Part shown: one piece after another, positions 11,401 through 20,649 of the stretch
Position numbering within the stretch: the stretch's first letter is position 1
Layout of the letters: the number at the start of each line of letters is the position of its first letter
Origin: Aptenodytes patagonicus
Lineage: Eukaryota; Chordata; Aves; Sphenisciformes; Spheniscidae
Direction: 5' to 3'
DNA: 64,000 nt
NCBI RefSeq assembly: GCF_965638725.1
Contig: NC_134958.1
Coordinates: 15,255,464 to 15,319,463, forward strand
Notes under the pieces: generated by a model
What the model was told of the DNA's origin: nothing
What the model saw: only the letters and a program-made list of their open reading frames with translations
The model's database searches: none
Made by a program: the position numbers and the translations under genes

Positions 11401-14400
11401 AAGGCTGGGAAGCAGCGGGAGCACAGGACGGGAAGTAAACAAGCCTGACTGGTAGGGGAGCCTCAGGGTGACCAAGCCCAGGGCCTCCCCTATCAGAAAC
11501 CCTCCCAGCTCCTGTCTCCTTTGAACCCTTTGCTTGGCAGGAGAGTTCAGAGGAAGGGCAATGCATGCTACTGCTGGCAAAACAGACAAGCAACAGGGTA
11601 ATCTCTTCTGCCTGTGGGCTGCGGATTGAGTGTAAAGCTGCCGGGTCTTGGTCACACCACAAAATAAGTGACTGAGAGTGCATCCTCCCCCAGATGTGGC
11701 CAGAGGTGATCTGGGTGGCTGCCGTCACTTCTCCCACAAGTACTTCTCCTTCCTTCTGACTTCCTCCTTCCTCCCCTTTTGCTTGCTTTGATAAGAACAT
11801 TTTTGCTGACGAGATAATCAACCTTGTAACATTTCTAAAAGTCTACAGCCAGGCAAATTATGAAATCAAAGTCTTACTTCACCAGTTGCTAATACATTCA
11901 GCTGATCCATATCGCCTTCTAAGAAGATTTGCTAACATCATTCCTCTGCCAGAGTTCATAAGTTGGAATTGCCAACAGAAAGGGAACATTTTACAGCCTT
12001 ATTGATTTTTTTTGCACTTCTCTTTTTTGTTTTCAACAAAGCAAGAAAATCCTTATCAACAGCAACACAAGTCCAGCACACATCAGCTAAGCCTCTCCTT
12101 TCTCTAAGTGTAGTCCCAGCTATCTTCAGCCCCATCTATGAGAAGATCAAAGAGGATAGGTTTCCACCCAGAAACTCTGTCCAGCTAAAGAGGAAGCATT
12201 AAAGGCTGTGACTCAAACGAAAGTTTACCAAACACTTTGTATTCCAAACGCTCCCATTGTTCCTTACCTTTTTTTCCCTGCAGCTCTAGTAAAATGTTAA
12301 CAAGACTCCCAATGGGTCCCACAGTACAGCGAGAAGAGGCAAAATGCCCCTGCACAATGCCAGAGCCTGCCCAGCCCCACCGGTGCCCGCCCATGCAGAA
12401 GACCAAGAGCGAAGCCTCAGCGCAGATCTCTGTCACTTGACCGCACAGTTACCCAGTGTCGGTGGCAGTCACCAGCCCACACACATCCCCATCGCTGTGC
12501 TGCAGCAGAGAGCACAGCCCCGCCGCAGTAAAATGCCGCTGGCAACGGGGCGAGCACTGGAAGCCAAAAACCAGCTTACCCCTGGAGGACTCGGGACAGA
12601 GCCCAGCGACTTGGATATCTTGGAGGACACCGTGAGCAGCTAAAGAAGACCCCAAGCTGACAACTTCCCCACCCAGGATTTCAATCTCTCCCCAAAAAGT
12701 GACCCCTAATGTACCAACAGCATCTCCTGAAAGGCTCCAGAGCTCAAGGCTGGGCCAGCTCCTGCCCACATGAGTGCAGGCTCTAGGGAGGGCAGGGCTG
12801 GGAGAACGATGGCACTGGCCCAGAGGAGCACACAGAGCCTACAACCCACCTTGTCCATGTGGAAGATGAGGTCCAGCTCACAGACGTTCTCAAAGCACTT
12901 GTCCAGCGTCTCCACAAACACCTGAGGGAGCAGGAAGGGAAGGTCAGTACAGATGACCACCGCAAGATGCTTCCTGCACACAGCCCCAGGGCCTGCAGGC
13001 AAAAAAGCCGCAGCCCGGACCAGAAACTCGTTTCACCCCAGGGTGTCACCCTGAGAGGGAACAAAACCCTCTCAACAACCCCATCTCCCTTCGATGGTAG
13101 GAAAGTGCCTGTTCCCAGAGCAACCACAGGCAGGTCCAGCCTGGGGGCTGACCAGGACCCCCAGCACTGTGGCAGCAGCCAGAGGCAGCGTGGGGTAGGG
13201 GGATTGCCACATGGGCACCAGTGCCAGTCCTCACTACATCACAGAAATCAGGTCAAGAAGCCCTGACCTGCCTAGGAGAGAGCTTGTCTTGGCAAGGGGC
13301 CTGCGGCTGGAACGAGAGCCTGGCCCTGCTGGGCCGGCTGCAGAGGGAGGGCATGGCAGGTCCAACCTGGGCAGCGCGGAGGGCTTCTCCTCCGGCCCCG
13401 GACAGGCTGTCTCGCAGCAGCGGTGTGTACCCACTCGCTGTTGCCTTAAGGCGCTGCCGGTGCTGCCCGCATACCTGGAACCTCTCATTGCATGTTTCTG
13501 ATCAAGCCCCAGCTCAAGGGGCCTGGCACAAGGTCAAGGGCACCGAAACACAGGACTCGGCCATTCTGGGGGGAATCCGAGGTGTCAATGTCCTGATCCG
13601 CTGCAGCGCTGGGACAATGGCGGGTCACCGTGTCCGGGGCAGGGCTGCAGCCCACCAGAACAGCCTGAAAGGGGCCAAGTTATGGGAACTGCGTGATCAC
13701 AGGGCGGGTGACCTGAGGAGGGCAGGCGGCCTCCTGCCAACTCCTGTACCGACACTCTCATGCCTGCCGTTAGCCGGATTTAACAAAGGTCCTTTTACAA
13801 GTCCACAGTGTTTGAACACAATTTTAAAAATGCACTTGTGGTTTTGGGCCCCTCACTACAAGAAAGACATTGAGGTGCTGGAGCGCATCCAAAGACGAGC
13901 AACAAAGCTGGTGAAAGATCTGGAGAACAAGTCTTATGAGGAGCGGCTGAGGGAACTGGGGTTGTTCAGCCTGGAGAGAAGGAGGCTGACGGGAGACCTC
14001 ATCGCTCTCTACAACTACCTGAAAGGAGGTTGTAGCGAGGTGGGTGTCGGTCTCTTCTCCCAAGTAACAAGCGACAGGACGAGAGGAAATGGCCTCAAGT
14101 TGCGCCAGGGGAGGTTTAGATTGGACATGAGGAAAAATTTCTTCACCGAAAGGGCTGTCAAGCATTGGAACAGGCTGCCCAGGGAAGTGGTTGAGTCACC
14201 ATCCCTGGAGGTATTTAAAAGACATGTAGATGTGGTGCTTAGGGACATGGTTTAGTGGTGGACTTGGCAGTGTTAGGTTTACGGTTGGACTCAATGATCT
14301 TAAGGGTCTTTTCCAACCTAAACGATTCTGTGATTCAATTTTTTAAAGAAATTCATTCAGATTCACTTCCCCCACTACTTCCATGCAGAGGAGCTGTGTA

Positions 14401-15415
14401 TCAGCTAACACGCGTGCAGCAACCCCTCCCCATTGCAGCCCCTGAACAGCTTCTCATTCACTTCCAGAAGGGCCGGCACAGAGATGCCACAGACACGAAG
14501 CGGACCTGAAAGGTGTCGGGGCCAGGCCACCCAGCAAGGACTGTGCCTCGGGGGAAGGTACCTGCCGGCCACCCGGGGCTGAGCAGAGCGGCTGCCCTCG
14601 GGCAACAAACCTGACTGCAGAGACTGACCTGGATGAGGTCCAGGATGCCCAGCTCACTCTCCGAGGAGTCCACGCAGAAGACGAAGTACAGCGTAGCGTA
14701 GTGGCGGTAGATCAGCTTGTAGTCTGAGCCACCAAACAGGCTGCAGAGACACGAGGAGCGGTGAAGGGCTTTGGGCGGGGGGGACACAGCCCAGGTGCTC
14801 CCCCGGCCAAAGGGACAGCCCTGCACGGCCCCCCATCGCAGGAGGGTCAGAGGGTTACCTGCCACACTCCAGGAAGTTGCAGATGTGGTCATCCCGCTTC
14901 AGCACCAGGTGGAAAGTCTCTCGGATAATCTGCTGCTGCACCTCCTCCGCCTGCAAGGAGATGAGGACAAGCACCCATGGGCCCATGGCCTGGAGGACCC
15001 ATGTCCCCTGCTCTCCCCTGTGGCAGGGGGAAGGATGCCGTGAGCTGGCAGCTCCGGGTGACAGGCAGGTCCCAGCTCCCCGCCAGCCCTGGCACCACAG
15101 GAACAGCCGCGGGGGCAGCCCCAGGTGACCCGGCCATGGGGCATCCCGAGGGACCAGGCCAGGGCGCTGGGCTGAGGCAGGCAAGGCTCCCCAGCCCCAC
15201 AGCAATCGTCCCTGCAACCCGGGCCCCCCTCGAGCCCCAGCCGAACCCCCTGACACCCCCAGCCCCACACCGGGCTCAAGTACCCGCTGCCACCAGCCCC
15301 ATAGGCAGCCCTGTCCCCGTCTCCGTCCCTGTCCCCGTCCCCGCACCAGGTGCTGGTAGAAGCGGACGAGCCGCGGCTTGCCGTGGTTGTTGAACACCAA
15401 GATGGCGTTGATCAT
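8284..15415 (-). CDS. AP3S2: AP3S2, AP-3 adaptor complex sigma-2 subunit, complete
   Basis: Small (sigma) chain of the heterotetrameric AP-3 adaptor, which sorts cargo from endosomes/TGN to lysosome-related organelles; sigma with delta forms the hemicomplex that binds dileucine signals. Six minus-strand exons, 15347-15415, 14859-14950, 14629-14740, 12850-12921, 9020-9127 and 8284-8412, sum to 582 bp: 193 residues plus stop, the same length I recall for human AP3S2. One longin-like sigma fold runs from [16 protein letters not shown] to about residue 145, followed by the tail [20 protein letters not shown]. The start ATG at 15415 lies in the CpG island. AP3S2 is favoured over AP3S1 by [14 protein letters not shown] and by VHHILQEVV, where AP3S1 has DNKLIYRHY and VHNILAEMV. 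Two residues look unusual: Cys52 (human Gly) and Phe56 (human Ile). Confidence 0.96.
8413..9019 (-). other. AP3S2: AP3S2 intron 5
   Basis: 607-bp intron bounded by GTGAGT and CGGCAG. GC-rich, nothing recognised inside. Confidence 0.85.
9020..9127 (-). CDS. AP3S2: AP3S2 exon 5 (residues 116-151)
   Basis: Acceptor TTGCAG|GTT, donor GAG|GTGAGT. Encodes [20 protein letters not shown] and [16 protein letters not shown], the C-terminal helix of the sigma fold. Confidence 0.95.
9128..12849 (-). other. AP3S2: AP3S2 intron 4
   Basis: 3.7-kb intron. The part from about 11800 to 12300 is notably AT-richer than its surroundings. No exon, RNA gene or repeat family recognised. Frames open here (for example 9536-9898) lack known protein content. 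Confidence 0.8.
12850..12921 (-). CDS. AP3S2: AP3S2 exon 4 (residues 92-115)
   Basis: Acceptor CCTCAG|GTG, donor AAG|GTGGGT. Encodes [20 protein letters not shown] plus HMDK, identical to the mammalian protein as I recall it. Confidence 0.95.
12922..14628 (-). other. AP3S2: AP3S2 intron 3
   Basis: 1.7-kb intron carrying the CR1 insertion at about 13838-14337. The remainder (12922-13837) is GC-rich with no recognised feature. Confidence 0.85.
13838..14337 (+). mobile_element. CR1 LINE, 5'-truncated 3' end, antisense to AP3S2
   Basis: Chicken repeat 1 non-LTR retrotransposon. The plus strand encodes the uninterrupted C-terminus of the CR1 ORF2 reverse-transcriptase protein, beginning [20 protein letters not shown], passing through [20 protein letters not shown] and ending VVLRDMV with TAG near 14253. 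A short CR1 3' UTR follows (GGTTGGACTCAATGATCTTA), then the ATTCTGTG-type 3' end near 14325-14337. The 5' break at about 13838 lies inside ORF2, typical of truncated insertion. The frame is intact over about 139 codons, so the copy is fairly young. It cannot move alone, as endonuclease and most of the RT are missing. Confidence 0.95.
14629..14740 (-). CDS. AP3S2: AP3S2 exon 3 (residues 54-91)
   Basis: Acceptor CTGCAG|C, donor CAG|GTCAGT. Encodes [19 protein letters not shown] and [18 protein letters not shown], the most conserved segment of sigma-3 subunits. Phe56 replaces the usual Ile in SLIGGSD. Confidence 0.96.
14859..14950 (-). CDS. AP3S2: AP3S2 exon 2 (residues 24-54)
   Basis: Acceptor TTGCAG|GCG, donor AG|GTAACC. 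Encodes [20 protein letters not shown] and [11 protein letters not shown]. Ser54 is split across the intron. Confidence 0.95.
14951..15346 (-). other. AP3S2: AP3S2 intron 1
   Basis: 396-bp GC-rich intron with a GTCCCCGTC-type short repetitive stretch next to exon 1 (15312-15342). Nothing else seen. Confidence 0.85.
15347..15415 (-). CDS. AP3S2: AP3S2 exon 1 (residues 1-23)
   Basis: Encodes [20 protein letters not shown] plus QHL. The donor reads CTG|GTGCGG, weaker than the other introns of this gene. Length and phase match the mammalian exon (QRF followed by PEE), which supports it. Confidence 0.93.
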
Positions 15416-15892
15416 CCCGGCGGCTGGACGGGCCGGGCCGGGAGCGGAACCGGGGCCGCAGCGGCCGCAGCCTCCCTGCAGGAAACCCCTCGCCCGACCC
15501 GGAAACGCGGCGGCGGGCGGCGGAGCGGCGCTCCGTCCCGGCCCCCGGGGCCCGGTAGGCTGAGCCCGGGCGGCCCCGCAGGGACCCTGCGCCCCCGGAG
15601 CAGCCGGGCCCGGCCTCGGCCCAACACGCAGTGCCGGGGCTCGGGGACCGGCCGGTTCCGGTGGACCGTGCTCAGGGGGGACGCTCGGAGCCCCCTCTCC
15701 GGCGGTGCCCGGGCCGGGGCGCAGCTGCTCTCCCGCTGCCAAGGCCGGGGGCTCCCCGGGACCGGGCCGCTGGACCGGGGCCTGTCCCGGCCCTCTCCGG
15801 GACAACGATAGCCACCAGGGGCAGACCGGGAAGGGGGTAGCCGTTCCTCGCGGCCCGCAATGGGGCAGGGCACGAGCAGATCTAGAGCCGGA

Positions 15893-15958
15893 CTGCCCCT
15901 GCCCCTGCCCCTGCCCCTGCCCCTGCCCCTGCCCCTGCCCCTGCCCCTGCCCCTGCCC
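15893..15958 (+). repeat. Perfect (CTGCCC)11 hexanucleotide repeat
   Basis: Eleven uninterrupted CTGCCC units (66 bp), about 480 bp upstream of the AP3S2 start codon. In the AP3S2 sense direction it reads (GGGCAG)n, with a GGG run every six bases, a pattern able to form G-quadruplexes. Confidence 0.98.
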
Positions 15959-16335
15959 GCGCCGGCTCCGCCACCGGCCCCGCCGCCCGCTCCCCGTCCG
16001 AGCCGCCAGGGGGCGCACCAGCCCCAGAACGACGGGAGCCGCGCGGTGCCACGCCGCGGCAGAGCGAGAGGGAGGGCGTGTAGGGGGCGTGGCCGCTCGC
16101 CGGGGCGGAGCTCGGCGGCACGCCCTCTCTTAAAGCGCCAGCGCCCCTGCCTGCCTGGGGGGGGCTCCTGGGCGGGGTCAGAGGTCACCGGCGGGGCCTG
16201 GCGGCGTGGGCTGCCGTGCGGGCGGCCGGAGCAGACCCCGGCCTGGCCCCGGCGGGGCTGCTGCCCCCGGCACCCAACGGGGCCGGCCCGTGGCTCTCCC
16301 TGCCTCTCCCAGCGGCTCAGCCCCGCTGCCCCGCT

Positions 16336-16382
16336 GCCTGCCGTCCTGCCGTCCTGCCGTCCTGCCGTCCTGCTGTCCTGCC
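16336..16382 (+). repeat. Short 8-bp tandem repeat (CCGTCCTG)n
   Basis: About five consecutive CCGTCCTG units, the last with one C-to-T change (CTGTCCTG). Within the AP3S2 CpG island. Confidence 0.9.
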
Positions 16383-16650
16383 AGCCCCTGCTCTGTCCCG
16401 AGCAGGAGCTGCTGGGAGGGGAGAGGCCCCCCCGGGCCCACTGCATGGGGACAGCCGGGCCAGGACAGGCCGCTGAGGGCTTTACAAGAGGACACTCAGC
16501 TGCCCGCCATCTTCTGCCCTCACCACAGCCCAACGGCTCCCCCCGAAGCCCCCCAGGACCAGGCCAGCCCCACCGGCCGTGGTGCCCAGGGTGGTCGGCT
16601 CACAGCCTGGGGGACTGTTCGGGGCCGTGGCTGCTCCTGTGGGCTCTCCT

Positions 16651-16674
16651 CCCCCCCCCCCCCCCCCCCCCCCC
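16651..16674 (+). repeat. 24-base poly-C run
   Basis: Uninterrupted C homopolymer; length is prone to sequencing or polymerase error. Confidence 0.95.
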
Positions 16675-16919
16675 GGGCTAAACCTCCTACTGCAGCGTCG
16701 CCGTTCGGCTGGGCCAAGCCGTCGCGGTTGCTCAGGGGGACGAGTGTTATTTACGGGGCTGCCAGCCTTGGGCTGCGCTCAAACCACAGCACAGAGGAGT
16801 TCCTCCCAGGTGATCAGCCGCAGCGGTGGAGGGGGTCACACCCAGAGAGCCTGTGAGCCCCCCAGGAACGCTACCGCTGCACGGGCACCACCCGCAGACA
16901 AACAGTTGTTAGATCTCTG

Positions 16920-18400
16920 AATAATTCGATCTGCTTAAGAGTTATTTTGAAGAGTAAAAGGAGAAGGAATCACATACAGTTGCAGTTGCACCAGTTTTTT
17001 AAGGACCAGGAAATCAAAAAGCAAGCAGTGAAGGGTGTATGATCCCAGATTAATGTAAAGAAATCGCACAAGCAAGTAGGGTACAATCTAAAGACCACGG
17101 CGTGACTGAGTTACGAGTAGCAAGGGACATCAAGGGCAACAAGAAAAGGATTCAATGTGCAGTACAGAAGTACTGGAAGGAAGGGGGAGACGGGGGGAAA
17201 TAAAGATCCATAACTTAACGGGGAAAGGGAGTAAAATAATCAAGGATACAGAGAAACGCGCTTTGCTCCAGCCTTCATACGAAAAGGTTGGTTGTACCAA
17301 CATTAACAAAGGGAGAAGGAGAGCAGGGCAACATGGAGGAGAGCCAGGGGAAAGGATATCGAGGGGCACCGGGTTTGGAGAAGGGCAGCCCCAGCACCCG
17401 TTTTTAGAAGATGGGTGTGAATCGTCCCCGGGGCCGTGCTGCTGTGCTGGCCTGGCGCCCACTCCCGGGGCAATGATAAACACGGCACCAGCCTGTCACC
17501 ACACATGCCCCAGGGGATGGTACGGTGATAACAAACGGGTCCGTGAGGATGACACCAACGCAGCAGGAGCCCTTCCTCTGACGGGGGAGCGGTAAATGCC
17601 ACGTGCCTTGATCCCACCGAGGCTCTCAACACGCCTCCACGTGAGGCCCTGGTCAGCAAACTAACGAACCGTGCCCCACACGGGAACACCAGGTGATGAC
17701 TCAGCTGCACCCCAGAAGCAGTGGGCGACAGGACGCGCCGATGGACAGCGGCCGTGCCAGAGGAGGGCATTTCCAATGGGGCTGGCCTGGTGTAGCCCGT
17801 GTTTCCCTGATGACCTGGAGCAGAGCATGGGGTCACCAAAACGGCAGGCAGCATCGAGCTGGGAGGGGCCCGAAGTGCTAGGTGGGACGAGCTCCGGACT
17901 CAAAACTCTCTTGGCAAATTAAAGACGTCATCCAAAGCGAACACGCTGAGATTCAATAAAGAGAAATGCGAGGAGCTGCTCTGCAGGAGGACTGGGAGAT
18001 GCGAAGGGGTGAGCAGCCGCCGCGGAGCAGGGCTGCAGAGGGTCATGGTCTCCGCCTCCGGGAGCAACCGTGGGGGCTGCTACAGGGGGCAAGTGCCACC
18101 TCACACCCCAAGCGTGGCGGTCGCTGGTCTGCTGACCACGGAGGGAGCCCCGGCTGCAGTCGGTGCCCAGGTTGGGACCCTGCGCTTCATCGGGGACGGG
18201 GGCAATTAGGGGGGATCCAGGAGGGAGCGAAAAGAATGACAAGAAGCCCAAGAACTTGGCCCGTAAGGAAAGGAGAGGGGAAGCACTTCAGGTGTCCACA
18301 AACGCTGGCTGAGAGGAAACGTGGCAACGGTCTGCTGCTGCATAGGGGATGTTACAGGCCGAGGTATCAAGAATTCAGCTTAGATGGCAGCAAGGAGATC
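16920..18400 (+). mobile_element. Decayed CR1-like LINE fragment(s)
   Basis: Several stretches resemble the sense strand of CR1-family ORF2 with many substitutions and frame breaks: ATCAAGGGCAACAAGAAAAG near 17129, GATGACCTGGAGCAGAGCAT near 17809, GATTCAATAAAGAGAAATGC near 17950, and CCAGGAGGGAGCGAAAAGAA near 18217. Their order matches the internal order of CR1 ORF2. Open frames in the block are short and shifted relative to one another. The similarity is from memory of CR1 consensus sequences; limits are approximate. Confidence 0.4.
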
Positions 18401-18741
18401 TCATTTTTTCAGCCGTTCTGGTCACAGATCCCACCCTTCTGGAGGCAGAACCCCTCTCACCGGAGGCAGAAGGCTGCGTTAGATAAAGGGGACCTCTGGG
18501 GGTCCCCTGCCCCAGGCCCTGCTCCAGCAGCGTCACCCAGAGCCAGCGGCCCCGGGCCACGGCTGGGCTGTGGGTGCCTCCAGGGATGGAGACCCCCCCA
18601 CCGCCCCGGGCAGCCTGTCCCCGGGCTGGCGCCGTCCCCCAGCAGGGTCTGGCCGCGGCGCCCCGTGGGGACGTCCCCGCAGGACGGCCTCCAGGAGTGC
18701 TGGGAGGCACCGGCCTCCCCGGCCTCCGCTGAGGGACACCG

Positions 18742-19044
18742 ATTGGCTGGGCCTCCACTCAGGGACACCGATTGGCTGAGCTTCACCTCTACCACCTCTG
18801 ATTGGCTGAGACCTCCGCAGACGCCTGGTGGTCCTCAACTGCAAGAGGCTGTGGGTGCTCCTGGCCCGGCATGCTGATTGGCTGAGGCGGCTGCAGCCTC
18901 GTGTCTCCACATCCTGATTGGCTGAGGCTGCTGCAGCCTCGTGTCTCCTCATCCCGATTGGCTGAGGCTGCTGCAGCCTCGTGTCTCCTCATCCCGATTG
19001 GCTGAGGCTGCTGCAGCCTCGTGTCTCCTCATCCCGATTGGCTG
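18742..19044 (+). repeat. Array of eight inverted CCAAT boxes, 40-bp tandem repeat
   Basis: ATTGGCTG (inverted CCAAT, NF-Y site) occurs at 18742, 18771, 18801, 18877, 18917, 18957, 18997 and 19037. The last five are exactly 40 bp apart; three complete 40-bp units are almost identical. Each unit also carries GAGGCTGCTGCAGCCTC, an inverted repeat with 8-bp arms and a 1-base centre. The first three boxes are 29-30 bp apart with divergent DNA between them. Confidence 0.9.
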
Positions 19045-19320
19045 AGGCTGCCACGGGGGCTGCTCCCTGACAGGCGGGTTGGCTGGGGGGCTGCTCCCCA
19101 CCTCTGCTGCCCCGGCTCCCTCCGGCCGTGGCCGCGGCGCCCGCTGAGCCCGGCCCTGCCGCGTGCACTCGGGCCACCCCACGCCAATGCCTGGCGCTCT
19201 GGGCGCACGCAACGGCCGGGGCGTCCGCGGGAATTTAAGAGAGCGAATCTCCTTCAGCCGCGTTTCTGATCCTTTAATATTTGCAAATATTTGCGCGGGC
19301 AAACTCGGTCCTTAGCAAAG
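19045..19320. promoter_or_regulatory. CpG-rich promoter-like segment with CCAAT, TTTAA, octamer and E2F-like sites
   Basis: Immediately after the CCAAT array the DNA becomes CpG-rich. It holds a forward CCAAT near 19184, GAATTTAAGAG near 19232, the palindromic octamer-like ATTTGCAAAT near 19279-19288, and TTTGCGCGGG near 19290. This looks like a promoter, but no gene is recognised on either side within 1 kb, so the transcript is unknown. Motif matches are by eye. Confidence 0.35.
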
Positions 19321-20310
19321 CGCACGGGGTGAGGCAGGATCGCAAACACGAGGAGAGAAATGTCAGTTTAAGTGAATGTTCACATCAGCCGGGTCTGGTC
19401 TCTGGAAGTGCCCCGACCTGGGCCGGTCAGACAGCAGCCATAACGTGACAGGGGTTGCTTGGCCAGCCCTCCAACACGCGTAGTGGATGTAGGAAGCCGT
19501 AAGCGCAGGCACTGACAGCTTAAACAGATTGGCAAGATCCATTTTCACCCAAGAATACAAAAAAACACTGAAAACGAAAATTGTGTCTGCCAGACAAAGG
19601 ACTGCATTTTTAGACAAACTCTTTGCTGTGATTAGTCTGTCCAGCTCCACCTGCTTCCATGGAGATGAGAATCTCCGCTCCCAACGCACCAGCCGAATCG
19701 CAGCTGCCTTCGCATACACCTTCTTCCATGAGGAGGAGACCCTCATCCTCCTCGCGATGGGAGCCAGAGCTCCCGTCCCCCGCCTGCAGCTGTAAGACAC
19801 TTTGCAGTTGCCAACCGCTCCCCTTACCACGCCGCGTTACGGGCCCCGTCCCTCCCCTTGGGGAGCTGCCACCTTCTGCCACCACAGCCCCATCCTGCCT
19901 CCCCACCGCGGCGGACCTTGGCCTCTCCCTCCACCGCTGCCTGTGGCCTCCCCAGGGGGGGTAAACAGCATCCCCCCACCACAAGACCCTCAGATTTCTG
20001 GATCATCCCAAATTCTGCTCATCCCTTTCTTTTTTGGGGGAGAGGGGGGCCTTGCCATCAGCTGGTATAATAGAAGCCCTGCAAGGTTCCTGGGGCGCAG
20101 ATGATCTTTCCCATACGCCTACCATCACCGTGGAGGAGAGCAATGCCCAGCAGCCAAGCGGGAAAGCGGGGTCCCATCACCCATCCCTACAACCACGGCT
20201 CCTCCGGGCTGCGCGTAACCCCCCCTGAGCATCCCTCTATGGGGTGATAAGCTCCCCAAACCCAAGGGATACTCATCCGCAGGATAATATAACCCCTGGG
20301 GCCGGGGGTC
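19321..20310. other. Non-coding stretch between promoter-like segment and ZNF710 island
   Basis: Mixed-composition DNA. The plus-strand frame at 19529-19795 begins with TTG, not ATG, and the overlapping minus-strand frame (19363-19830) resembles no known protein. ARPIN exons, expected here from human gene order, are not visible. Confidence 0.55.
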
Positions 20311-20335
20311 CTGGGTGGCCACCATGGAAGAAGAG

Positions 20336-20432
20336 ATGCTGCACGGGGCCGGTGGGGGCGCGGGGTCGGGCTGGCCGCGACCGGTGGTCGCGGCCAGCCC
20401 GATCCCGCGCCCCCACCGGCCCCACGCGGCAT
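20336..20432. repeat. 47-bp inverted repeat with 3-nt spacer (near-perfect hairpin)
   Basis: Left arm 20336-20382, spacer GGT 20383-20385, right arm 20386-20432. Pairing by hand gives 43 of 47 positions; one mismatch is internal and three are in the outer 10 bp, and all four are transition-type. The central sequence is GCGACC-GGT-GGTCGC. Very GC-rich. Confidence 0.92.
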
Positions 20433-20649
20433 GGGGGGGCCCCATCGGACGCCCCCATCCCCGTTACCATCAGACGAGCCGCGCCCCGCAGCTTTGTTCC
20501 CCGCAACCGGTACCGAGGGCGGACCCGGCCCCGGGGGATGGAGAGGGCTGGGGAGGCGGAGGAGGGGGGATCGCGGTGCTCGGGAAACTTGGTGGGGGGG
20601 ACGCGGGGGCACGGCGGGGAGATAAAGGGCGGCCGCCGGCGGCCGAGTT

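Larger units (their letters stand above)
15250..16450. promoter_or_regulatory. AP3S2: AP3S2 CpG-island promoter
   Basis: Dense CpG and GGGCGG/CCGCCC boxes surround the AP3S2 start codon and extend about 1 kb upstream on the minus strand. TTAAAG at about 16133 is the only AT-rich stretch, so a TATA-less housekeeping promoter is likely. It contains the CTGCCC repeat and an 8-bp repeat annotated separately. Confidence 0.75.

Noticed and set aside
13221-14255. 344-codon open frame taken as one gene
   Set aside because: Only the last 139 or so codons are CR1 ORF2; the upstream part is accidental open frame in intron 3 of AP3S2.
15412-16533. 373-codon minus-strand frame over the AP3S2 promoter as an N-terminal extension
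   Set aside because: Overlaps the ATG region in another frame; its Gly-Arg repeats are the hexanucleotide repeat. The 193-residue AP3S2 already matches family length.
18742-19044. CRISPR-like array (regular repeats)
   Set aside because: No variable spacers; units are contiguous tandem copies in vertebrate DNA.
19529-19795. 88-codon frame downstream of the CCAAT array, considered as a novel small gene
   Set aside because: It begins with TTG rather than ATG, and matches nothing known. Not enough to call a gene.
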